The notes under the pieces are model-generated. The model did not search any database. It saw nothing but the letters and a program-made list of their open reading frames with translations, and was not told the DNA's origin. From Dehalococcoidia bacterium (GTDB lineage Bacteria > Chloroflexota > Dehalococcoidia > JACVQG01 > JAHKAY01): a stretch of 5,338 bases of DNA. Where the stretch lies: positions 1-5,338 of the forward strand of contig JASLXN010000110.1 of assembly GCA_030740315.1 (NCBI GenBank). The letters run 5' to 3'. Each line of letters opens with the position of its first letter. Positions within the stretch are counted from its first letter, which is position 1. A program made the position numbers and the translations under genes. Shown one piece after another: positions 1-4,899 of this stretch.

Positions 1-522
1 GTAACGTTCGGTCCTCACCTGCTCGCTTCCGGGGAGCACAGCCTCTCCACGCCCCAGATCAAGAATAATCTGTTTGAGCTCCACCCTTTGGATGATGCCA
101 GTCAGAACATCTCCCTCTTTGGTGTGGAACTCCTCAAATACGGCATTGTGTTCCGCCTCACGCAGCCGCTGAAGCAATACCTGCTTCGCAGTCTGCGCGG
201 CTATGCGTCCGGCACCGGTGGCTATGGAAATCTGCTCCTCCAGAGTATCCCCAACCTGGGCCGCGGGGTCGGAACGGCGGGCATCCTCTAAGGTGAACTC
301 GCTGTCAGGGTCGGTCACCTCCTCCACAACACACCTCTGGAGGAACACTCCCATGTCCCCGGTAGTAGGATTTATCCTCACCACCAACGGCTGGGTGACA
401 GCGACATTGTCCTTTTTTATAGCGGTCGCCATGGCCTGCTCTGCGGTACGCAGCACCACATCCCGAGGCAGTCCCTTCTCAGCCGCCAACAAGTTTATGG
501 CCATCAGCAGCTCGCTTCTCAT
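1..522 (-). CDS. nusA: Transcription termination/antitermination factor NusA, N-terminal 174 residues (cut by window edge)
   Basis: NusA binds RNA polymerase and nascent RNA and modulates pausing, intrinsic termination and antitermination in the cytoplasm. Reading the minus strand from the ATG at 522 gives 174 codons without a stop. The protein begins MRSELLMAINLLAAEKGLPR, which aligns without a gap to E. coli NusA up to its Leu-Pro at residues 18-19. The N-terminal polymerase-binding domain covers about residues 1-130 and contains the family signature RIAAQTAKQV (106-115) and the REAE segment that follows. The S1 RNA-binding domain begins near residue 136 (EGDVLTGIIQRV, then ILDLGRGEAVLPGSE). 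The rest of S1, the KH domains and any C-terminal part lie beyond the window. An AGGGGGG Shine-Dalgarno sequence 11 bases upstream supports the start. The gene is divergent from everything else here, and rimP, its frequent upstream neighbour, is absent. Identification is secure. Confidence 0.97.
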   Translation of the reverse strand, partial: MRSELLMAINLLAAEKGLPRDVVLRTAEQAMATAIKKDNVAVTQPLVVRINPTTGDMGVFLQRCVVEEVTDPDSEFTLEDARRSDPAAQVGDTLEEQISIATGAGRIAAQTAKQVLLQRLREAEHNAVFEEFHTKEGDVLTGIIQRVELKQIILDLGRGEAVLPGSEQVRTERY

Positions 523-533
523 ACGGCTAAAAG

Positions 534-540
534 CCCCCCT
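534..540 (-). promoter_or_regulatory. Ribosome binding site of nusA
   Basis: On the minus strand AGGGGGG lies 11 bases before the nusA ATG. It is the only strong purine-rich site near that start. It lies immediately downstream of the hairpin/U-tract in the leader, so folding or termination there would directly decide nusA expression. Confidence 0.65.
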
Positions 541-548
541 TATATAAC

Positions 549-570
549 AAAAAAGTGGGACTCAGCCCAC
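549..570 (-). terminator. Hairpin plus U6 in the nusA leader: candidate intrinsic terminator/attenuator
   Basis: Read on the minus strand, GTGGG (570-566) pairs with CCCAC (559-555) across the six-base loop CTGAGT, and the stem runs directly into TTTTTT (554-549). This is the layout of an intrinsic terminator, though with a short five-pair stem. No minus-strand gene is visible upstream for it to serve, and it lies between the predicted nusA promoter and the nusA ribosome binding site. A role as a weak leader attenuator is therefore more likely than gene-end termination. That role is inferred. Confidence 0.55.
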
Positions 571-597
571 CCAAACAGGGCAAATTCAATTGCGCTA

Positions 598-626
598 AGC
601 ATAGCACAACCACATGAAAAACACAA
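598..626 (-). promoter_or_regulatory. Predicted sigma70-type extended -10 promoter of nusA
   Basis: On the minus strand TTGTGT (626-621) is followed after 17 bases by TATGCT (603-598), preceded by TGTGC. That makes a TRTGn-type extended -10 element, which can compensate for the poor -35 box. The start of transcription would be near 591, giving a leader of about 70 bases that includes the hairpin/U-tract and the ribosome binding site. The same eleven bases, TGTGCTATGCT, occur in the promoter before the phosphodiesterase cluster. Confidence 0.5.
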
Positions 627-901
627 GAGTGAGGCCATAATTCTCAATGCCTGCACCCAAATCACGATCCTTCATTTGGCTATGTGCCACGCTAACTATG
701 AGGAGCCGGCACGCGGAGCGCTATCAAGTTATAACGTAACAGTCGGCTCTGCCCGTTACCGACGGTAGCAGGATGAATGCGGGAGCAAAAGTGAACCGCA
801 GTTGGGGCCAGTGACCCCTGGCGAATAGTTGTCCGGGAGGGAATGCTTGCTGATATAGGCGGAGTCAAGGCTGGAGCATGTCCCCAAACTAAAAGGCCGG
901 A
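627..901. other. Non-coding stretch with several short inverted repeats; no recognised gene
   Basis: No reading frame on either strand here resembles a protein I recognise, and the longest plus-strand open stretches are under 40 codons. The region has self-complementary segments: GAGCCG (703-708) with CGGCTC (744-749), GTAAC (736-740) with GTTAC (755-759), TGCGG (778-782) with CCGCA (796-800), and GGGG (804-807) with CCCC (815-818). The first two interleave and could form a pseudoknot. Stems this short also arise by chance. It may be the decayed upstream part of the rdhA-like pseudogene, but no twin-arginine signal sequence is recognisable. Confidence 0.3.
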
Positions 902-1334
902 GTGAAGTTGGGTTGTATGACATACAGCTTTACTATCAACGCTTCAACCAAAAGGACAAATGACCCGCCAGCCCCTTTGGAGCGAAGAGTCAGTGGAGCT
1001 TATCCGCAAAGGAACCAGAAGCTGAAGACCCTCATAGAGAAACAGGCCACCGGCTACGGCCTGATGGACTGGGCTTTCTACACAGGATCCAACGCCAACA
1101 TGGTCAACACATGAAATGCCACAAGTACTGGGCGGAGGTGGGCACTAATTGCGGTATCTGCATCAGGGTGTGTCTGTTTAACAAGCCGCGGCACTGGAGC
1201 CATGATGTGGCCCGCTGGGTTATCGAGAAGGGCAACCGGTAGTGGACACCCTCATAGCCAGGCTGGATGATATCCTATGCTATATGGAGGATTCAAAGGG
1301 CAGGAGCACTTCTGAAACGGCAAAGGGGGGCTGA
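902..1334 (+). pseudogene. Remnant of a reductive dehalogenase catalytic subunit (rdhA-like), internally deleted and frameshifted
   Basis: RdhA proteins are corrinoid and iron-sulfur enzymes, usually about 450-500 residues, that remove halogens from organohalides in anaerobic respiration. Three overlapping pieces remain. Piece one (902-1114, GTG start) contains GYGLMDWAFYTGSNANMVN, resembling the N-terminal 'PGYSLRDxAL' region of RdhA; this match is moderate. Piece two (1111-1242) reads KCHKYWAEVGTNCGICIRVC followed by LFNKP and HDVARW. This is the second cluster-binding region (Cys-x2-Cys-x3-Cys) and the trailing His-Asp segment, with the usual Pro after the last Cys replaced by Leu. Piece three (1239-1334) restores the C-terminal lDDxlxYx segment as RLDDILCYME after a one-base frame change. 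The Tat signal, the corrinoid-binding middle and the first CxxCxxC motif are missing, and no rdhB follows. A non-functional relic is by far the best reading. Class assignment rests mainly on pieces two and three. Confidence 0.78.
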
Positions 1335-1467
1335 GCGCTGTTTCCACCACGCCGGAGCAGCCGCAGATTAGGCTCTAAAGAGCGTGATATCCGTCTCCCG
1401 AAATTTCCCTGCCCAGCCCCGATAGCAATCAGCTATAGGGTTAACAGCTACCCACCAGGCAAAACCG

Positions 1468-1498
1468 TTGCCAACACCCTTTTCTTGACCCCTATAAT
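1468..1498 (+). promoter_or_regulatory. Alternative promoter for the phosphodiesterase cluster (TTGCCA / TATAAT)
   Basis: A perfect TATAAT (1493-1498) lies 19 bases after TTGCCA (1468-1473). Transcription would start near 1505, leaving a leader of roughly 17 bases that has no Shine-Dalgarno sequence. The long spacer makes it less attractive than the overlapping promoter at 1485-1513, and both may be used. Confidence 0.4.
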
Positions 1499-1513
1499 TG
1501 AATGTGCTATGCT
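1485..1513 (+). promoter_or_regulatory. Main candidate promoter of the phosphodiesterase-permease cluster, leaderless geometry
   Basis: TTGACC (1485-1490, five of six consensus bases) is followed after 17 bases by TATGCT (1508-1513) with a TGTGC extension. The ATG of the first phosphodiesterase lies only 8 bases beyond the -10 box, so the transcript would begin at or within a few bases of the start codon. The bases between are pyrimidine-rich (ACCCCCTT) and offer no Shine-Dalgarno site, consistent with leaderless translation. Confidence 0.6.
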
Positions 1514-1521
1514 ACCCCCTT

Positions 1522-2031
1522 ATGTTAATCGGACTGCTTTCCGATACACATATACCGGAGGCTGGGAGGTCTCTACCTCAATCGGTAAGGGATGCCTTTC
1601 AGGGTGTGGATCACATCTTCCACCTGGGGGATATATATGTTTCAGCGGTGCTGGACGAACTGGAGGAGATAGCCCCCCTCTCTGTGGTTAGGGGCGATGA
1701 CGATATACTACGTGACCCCCGGGTACAGGACAAAATCATCATGGAGCTTGAGGGGCTTAAAGTGGGCCTCATTCACCGCTTCCACGGCCTCTATTTCCTG
1801 TGGGGCATGGAGCAGGGTATGGACAACCAGTTCGGCAGCCACATGGATGTGGTGGTCTTTGGCGATACCCACTCAGCTCTGGTGAAGCCTTACAGCAAAA
1901 ACGGCCTGCAGACACTGCTGGTAAACCCGGGCAGCCCCATGCTGCCCAACTATTTCCACCGCTTGGGAAGCGTGGGCATGCTGGAGATTAAGGAGGGCAA
2001 AGCCGAGGCCCGTATAGTGGAGTTGAAATAG
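1522..2031 (+). CDS. YfcE/MJ0936-family metallophosphoesterase, paralogue 1 (two altered metal ligands)
   Basis: This is a cytosolic calcineurin-like phosphodiesterase of 169 residues, normal for the YfcE/MJ0936 family, whose members hydrolyse phosphodiester model substrates with Mn or Ni. The physiological substrate is unknown. Motifs in order: DTH at 8-10, GDIY at 36-39, RGDDD at 57-61 where the family has RGN.D, His85 (GLIH), GDTH at 114-117 where the family has GHTH, and VNPGS at 134-138. The metal-ligand positions 59 and 115 are thus Asp instead of Asn and His. Asp can still bind metal, so loss of activity is not implied. I chose the ATG at 1522 over the in-frame TTG at 1498 because both paralogues begin M-x-IGLLxDTHIP and the TTG lies inside promoter elements. 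It ends one base before paralogue 2, and its final VELK codons contain the next gene's ribosome binding site. Confidence 0.93.
   Translation: MLIGLLSDTHIPEAGRSLPQSVRDAFQGVDHIFHLGDIYVSAVLDELEEIAPLSVVRGDDDILRDPRVQDKIIMELEGLKVGLIHRFHGLYFLWGMEQGMDNQFGSHMDVVVFGDTHSALVKPYSKNGLQTLLVNPGSPMLPNYFHRLGSVGMLEIKEGKAEARIVELK
2019..2022 (+). promoter_or_regulatory. Ribosome binding site of phosphodiesterase 2, inside the end of gene 1
   Basis: GGAG overlaps the Val-Glu codons of the terminal VELK of paralogue 1 and lies 10 bases before the ATG at 2033. The stop codon of gene 1 sits between it and the start, so translation of the two genes is probably coupled. Confidence 0.6.
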
Positions 2032-2032
2032 A

Positions 2033-2530
2033 ATGCGCATCGGCCTCCTCTCCGATACACATATACCGGAGACCAAGCGCATCTTCCCCAACCCAGTCCT
2101 GGATGCCTTCCGGGGGGTGGATCTGATCCTGCATGCCGGCGACATCTACATCCCCTCGGCCCTTGACGAGCTCCAGCAAGTAGCCCCGGTGCTAGCCGCC
2201 AGAGGTGACGATGATATGCTGCGAGACCCCCGGGTGAAAGAGCGGCATGTGGTCGAGGTGGGCACCCTCAAGGTTGGCCTGACCCATGTGTTTGAGGGCC
2301 TCCATCTCTACTGGGGCCTGGACAAAGCCATGGAGACAGAGTTTGGCGGCCCGGTTAATATCATCGTGTTCGGGCATACCCACTCTCCCCTGGTAAAGAG
2401 GGACAACAGCGTCATGCTGGTGAACCCAGGCAGCACCCTGCTACCCCACTACCAGCCGAAGCTGGGAAGCGTGGGCATTCTGGATATTGACGACGGCCGG
2501 ATTTCCATTAGTCTGGTGGAGTTGAAGTAG
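2033..2530 (+). CDS. YfcE/MJ0936-family metallophosphoesterase, paralogue 2 (closest to canonical active site)
   Basis: This 165-residue cytosolic phosphodiesterase of the YfcE/MJ0936 family has DTH at 8-10, GDIY at 36-39, RGDDD at 57-61, His85 (GLTH), an intact GHTH at 114-117 and VNPGS at 130-134. Of the usual ligands only the Asn of the RGN.D motif is changed, to Asp59. Copy 2 therefore keeps the full histidine set and is the best candidate for a conventional enzyme among the three. The start at 2033 is fixed by homology with its neighbours, the GGAG ten bases upstream and the one-base gap from gene 1. It ends with VELK, as copy 1 does, and copy 3 follows one base after its stop. The substrate cannot be told from sequence; known relatives act on artificial diesters, and a cyclic nucleotide or other cytosolic diester is possible. 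Confidence 0.94.
   Translation: MRIGLLSDTHIPETKRIFPNPVLDAFRGVDLILHAGDIYIPSALDELQQVAPVLAARGDDDMLRDPRVKERHVVEVGTLKVGLTHVFEGLHLYWGLDKAMETEFGGPVNIIVFGHTHSPLVKRDNSVMLVNPGSTLLPHYQPKLGSVGILDIDDGRISISLVELK
2518..2521 (+). promoter_or_regulatory. Ribosome binding site of phosphodiesterase 3, inside the end of gene 2
   Basis: GGAG again lies in the Val-Glu codons of the terminal VELK, exactly 10 bases before the ATG at 2532. The junction GTGGAGTTGAA, then stop, one base and ATGCGC is nearly identical to the previous one. Confidence 0.6.
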
Positions 2531-2531
2531 G

Positions 2532-3089
2532 ATGCGCATCGGCCTCTTGGCCGATACCCATATACCACATGAGGTGTTGGAGTTGCCCCCCCAGGTCAAA
2601 GAGTCCTTCAACGATGTGGATCTCATCCTGCACGGAGGCGATATTTACGAGTTGTCGCTCCTTGATCAGCTTGAAGAGATAGCCCCGGTGCTAGCCGCCA
2701 GAGGAAACGGCGATACCAAGCTGCCCGATGACCCCCGCCTGAAAATTGCGCACCTGATAATAGTGGGGGGCCTGTCCCTAGGGCTAGCCCATGCCGTGGA
2801 GTACCCCGAGTTGGAATGGTACCCGCTGGAAAAGTCCATGCAGCGGTTCTTTGGGGGCAGAGTGGACATACTGATATGCGGGGACAGTCATGTGCCTGTG
2901 GCCGAGGAATGTAAGGGGGTGGTGGTAATCAACCCGGGCAGCCCCAATCTGCCATGGGGGCTGAGGCAGTTGGGCACGGTGGGTTTGCTGCAGGTGGATG
3001 ACGGCCTGTTAGAGGTCAGGATTATTGACCTGGGCACTGGCACAGACCTCAGCCGATTGACAAAATTTTTCCCGGAGACCTTAACTTAG
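2532..3089 (+). CDS. YfcE/MJ0936-family metallophosphoesterase, paralogue 3 (Asn kept, GHTH changed to GDSH, C-terminal tail)
   Basis: A 185-residue member of the same family. Motifs: DTH at 8-10, GDIY at 36-39, RGNGD at 57-61 with the canonical Asn59, His87 (GLAH), GDSH at 117-120 in place of GHTH, and INPGS at 133-137. Here the first His of GHTH is Asp118 while the Asn is retained, the reverse of copy 2. It is also longer: residues after about 168 (TGTDLSRLTKFFPETLT) have no counterpart in copies 1 and 2, and the VELK ending is absent. A short insertion near residues 62-66 (TKLPD) and rearranged residues 88-100 suggest a different substrate pocket. The start is fixed by homology, the GGAG site and the one-base spacing from gene 2. 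A small membrane protein gene follows after 8 bases. Confidence 0.93.
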   Translation: MRIGLLADTHIPHEVLELPPQVKESFNDVDLILHGGDIYELSLLDQLEEIAPVLAARGNGDTKLPDDPRLKIAHLIIVGGLSLGLAHAVEYPELEWYPLEKSMQRFFGGRVDILICGDSHVPVAEECKGVVVINPGSPNLPWGLRQLGTVGLLQVDDGLLEVRIIDLGTGTDLSRLTKFFPETLT

Positions 3090-3097
3090 GTACGCCC

Positions 3098-3274
3098 TTG
3101 CTGAAAGCTAATATTTTGTTCGGGGTAGTATTCCTCACAATGGGGCTAACCCTGGCAATACGGGCCCTGCAATGGGGGGGGGTGTCCCCCACGGCAGGGC
3201 TGTTTTTTGGGATTATGCTGGTGGGCGTTGGGGCTCTACGCCTGTGGGCCGGACTGAAGGCGCGCCGCACATGA
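3098..3274 (+). CDS. Small two-helix membrane protein (58 residues, TTG start)
   Basis: I do not recognise a named family. The predicted protein, starting LLKANILFGVVFLTMG, has two hydrophobic segments at about residues 4-22 and 32-51, joined by a short RALQWGGVSPT loop, and ends in the basic GLKARRT, so it is probably an inner-membrane protein with a cytoplasmic C-terminus. It begins 8 bases after the third phosphodiesterase, with AGG seven bases before the TTG; an internal ATG at 3140 would give 44 residues. Its TGA overlaps the permease ATG in an ATGA, a typical mark of translational coupling. The coherent hydrophobic pattern across the whole frame and this overlap argue for a real gene. 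It could be an accessory subunit of the permease or a membrane link for the phosphodiesterases; neither is shown by the sequence. Confidence 0.7.
   Translation: MLKANILFGVVFLTMGLTLAIRALQWGGVSPTAGLFFGIMLVGVGALRLWAGLKARRT
3174..3190 (+). other. Nine-G homopolymer merging into a G5/C5 hairpin
   Basis: Nine consecutive G residues (3174-3182) run into TGT and five C residues, so G 3178-3182 can pair with C 3186-3190 around a three-base loop. The tract lies inside the small membrane protein gene. A slip to the -1 frame here would join its first helix to the permease frame, which is open from 3172 to 4857. There is no U-tract, so it is not a terminator. Confidence 0.5.
3256..3260 (+). promoter_or_regulatory. 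Ribosome binding site deciding the permease start
   Basis: GAAGG lies 10 bases before the ATG at 3271, inside the last codons of the small membrane protein gene. It supports 3271 over the further-upstream ATG at 3172 (lying in the G tract) and the internal ATG at 3316, which has no such site. Confidence 0.6.
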
Positions 3275-4857
3275 GGCACCGCTGGCCCGCTGGCCCTGAC
3301 TACAATAACTTCCGTATGGCAAGCGGCCGCGGTGGGGGAGGCCGGGAGCCGTGGCACCGCAAGCCCGGCGACCGCGTTATCCGCGTCCACCATGTGCGCC
3401 CCTACCATATGCGCCGGGTGCTCGGGGTGCCCGCACTCTACAGCGCCGGCTACGGCAATGTAGGCTCCTCCATCTACTACGCCCTGGGAGTAGTGGCCCT
3501 TGTGGCCATGGGGGCTACTCCTGTTGCACTGGGCATAGCTGGAGTCCTATTTCTGTTCACGGTCGTCACTTACGCCGAAGGTTCGGCCATGTTCCCCGAA
3601 GCGGGCGGCTCGGCCTCTTTCGCCCGCCACGCCTTCAATGACATGGTGGGCTTCATATCCGGCTGGGCGCTTATGCTTAGCTACATCGTCACCATCGCCA
3701 TCTCGGCCTTTATCATCCCTCCCTATCTGGGACACTTTTACGAACCGTTAAAGACGGATTCGACAATGGGCACCTCTACATCCATGGGAATCGTGTTGTT
3801 CCTGATGGTGCTCAACGTTATTGGAGTGAGGGAGACCTCTGTAATCAACATCCTGGCCGCAACTGTAGACATACTCACACAACTCTTTCTCATCGTGCTG
3901 GGGTTTATTTTTCTGTTTGACCCCAACCTGCTGATCAGCCGGATTGTAACCTACTGGCCAGGGACAAGCAGCCTTGTCTTCGGCATAGCCCTTGCTGCCC
4001 TAGCTTACACGGGCGTAGAGACCGTCTCCCAGATGGCGGAGGAGACCCGGCGGCCTCAAACTCGTGTCCCCCGGGCGCTGATGCTCATGGTGGTAACCGT
4101 ACTAGTGATGTTCGTAGGCGTAACAATGGTAGCATTCTCCACCATGACCCCAGGGGAGATGGCCACCAACTGGGCCAAGGACCCTATAGCAGGCATAGCC
4201 CACTTCCTCCCCCTTGAACTGGCCACCTACGCCCCGGAAGGCCCAGTTGCCAGCGTGGTGTTCGCCTGGTTCGCGGGCGTGCTGCAGCGGGTCTTGCCGC
4301 CCATGGTCGCCTTGCTGGCGGGCACCATCCTACTCATAGCCACCAATGCCGGCCTAATAGGTGTCTCCCGCCTGGCTTTCTCGCTGGGCAAACACCACCA
4401 ACTTCCCAGCACCTTTAGCAAGGTCCACCCACGGTTCAAGACTCCCTATGTAGCCATAATCAGCTTCAGCCTTATAGCCCTGCTTATCCTGGTCCCTGGT
4501 CTGTTTCAGCCCCAGTTCCTTACCGCCCTGGGCGCCCTTTACACCTTCGGGTCATTGCTATCATTCTCCATAGCTCACCTCTCCATTCTGGCGCTGCGGG
4601 TGAAGCAGCCACAGCTTCCAAGACCGTTTCGCCACGGGCCCGATTTCAAAATAAAAGGAAGGAAAATTCCCATTACCGCTTTACTCGGCTTACTGTCCAC
4701 CACCGCTATTTGGGCCGTAATAGTCGCCACCCAGCCATACAGCCGGTGGGTGGGCTTAATATGGATGGGTGCAGGGCTTGTCTTCTATGTGCTGTACCGG
4801 AAATCAGAGCGGGTATCTCTGTTTTCGACCCCTGAAAAACCCCGGGGACCCCTTTAA
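3271..4857 (+). CDS. APC-superfamily amino acid/polyamine permease
   Basis: A 528-residue secondary transporter of the inner membrane, in the amino acid-polyamine-organocation superfamily. The transported compound cannot be read from sequence. About 12 hydrophobic segments are seen, roughly at residues 50-75, 81-100, 125-150, 171-186, 193-216, 236-256, 269-292, 340-368, 393-412, 416-442, 466-488 and 492-510. Helix 1 contains GYGNVGSSIYYALG (60-73), the broken-helix substrate site. YAEGSAMFPEAGGS (101-114) and AYTGVETVSQMAEETRRPQTRVPRAL (245-270) are typical of the family. The cytoplasmic N-terminus is unusually long (about 48 residues), glycine-rich and basic, with several histidines (HHVRPYH). 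The start at 3271 is chosen from the ATGA overlap with the small ORF and the GAAGG site. Relatives of this subtype often carry a C-terminal Usp domain; here the protein ends soon after helix 12 and a Usp gene follows 42 bases later. Confidence 0.92.
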   Translation: MRHRWPAGPDYNNFRMASGRGGGGREPWHRKPGDRVIRVHHVRPYHMRRVLGVPALYSAGYGNVGSSIYYALGVVALVAMGATPVALGIAGVLFLFTVVTYAEGSAMFPEAGGSASFARHAFNDMVGFISGWALMLSYIVTIAISAFIIPPYLGHFYEPLKTDSTMGTSTSMGIVLFLMVLNVIGVRETSVINILAATVDILTQLFLIVLGFIFLFDPNLLISRIVTYWPGTSSLVFGIALAALAYTGVETVSQMAEETRRPQTRVPRALMLMVVTVLVMFVGVTMVAFSTMTPGEMATNWAKDPIAGIAHFLPLELATYAPEGPVASVVFAWFAGVLQRVLPPMVALLAGTILLIATNAGLIGVSRLAFSLGKHHQLPSTFSKVHPRFKTPYVAIISFSLIALLILVPGLFQPQFLTALGALYTFGSLLSFSIAHLSILALRVKQPQLPRPFRHGPDFKIKGRKIPITALLGLLSTTAIWAVIVATQPYSRWVGLIWMGAGLVFYVLYRKSERVSLFSTPEKPRGPL

Positions 4858-4862
4858 AATCA

Positions 4863-4891
4863 TTGCCCAAAAGCGGACTACAGCTTATAAT
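4863..4891 (+). promoter_or_regulatory. Predicted promoter of the usp gene, leaderless geometry
   Basis: TTGCCC (4863-4868) is followed after 17 bases by a perfect TATAAT (4886-4891), and the usp ATG begins 8 bases beyond the -10 box. Transcription would start at about 4898-4900, at the start codon itself. The intervening GGTTGGCG has no convincing Shine-Dalgarno spacing. The arrangement has the same spacer and the same -10-to-ATG distance as the promoter at 1485-1513. Confidence 0.58.
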
Positions 4892-4899
4892 GGTTGGCG

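Larger units (their letters stand above)
1522..3089 (+). repeat. Tandem triplication of a phosphodiesterase gene
   Basis: Three consecutive genes encode clearly related proteins. Each begins M-x-IGLLxDTHIP, carries GDIY at residues 36-39, and has a downstream NPGS motif followed by an LG(S/T)VG(M/I/L)L segment. Copies 2 and 3 share the start-region DNA ATGCGCATCGGCCTC and the block GCCCCGGTGCTAGCCGCCAG (2183-2202 and 2682-2701). Copies 1 and 2 share TCCGATACACATATACCGGA near their starts. These stretches of DNA identity point to duplication with conversion or fairly recent copying, although the remaining sequence has diverged widely. Confidence 0.85.

Noticed and set aside
88..547. Two plus-strand open frames (88-291 and 203-547)
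   Set aside because: They lie opposite nusA, whose minus-strand translation is a clear family match over 174 codons. Neither plus-strand translation resembles a protein.
755..865. Possible cobalamin riboswitch upstream of the rdhA-like remnant
   Set aside because: Fragments such as GGGAGCAAAAGTGAA and GTCCGGGAGG loosely recall riboswitch boxes, but the B12-box and the CCCGCCACTG core are not present in the right order. A covariance search with the cobalamin riboswitch model would settle it.
1422..1436. Hairpin ATAGC-AATCA-GCTAT as a terminator
   Set aside because: The stem is five mostly weak pairs and no T-tract follows, so it does not fit an intrinsic terminator on either strand.
1498..1521. 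TTG at 1498 as the start of phosphodiesterase 1
   Set aside because: The extra eight residues have no match in the two paralogues, and the segment overlaps both predicted -10 boxes. The ATG at 1522 gives the conserved M-x-IGLL start.
1873..2383. Minus-strand open frames inside the phosphodiesterase genes
   Set aside because: Their repeated similarity to each other simply reflects the duplicated plus-strand genes. There is no start context or family match.
3172..3270. A 33-residue N-terminal extension of the permease from the ATG at 3172
   Set aside because: It starts in the G tract with no ribosome binding site, is not hydrophobic or family-like, and overlaps the better-supported small membrane protein frame. 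The ATGA overlap favours 3271.
3049..3408. Minus-strand open frame of 119 codons
   Set aside because: It crosses the end of phosphodiesterase 3, the small membrane ORF and the permease start, has no recognisable domain and a low-complexity composition typical of an opposite-strand shadow.
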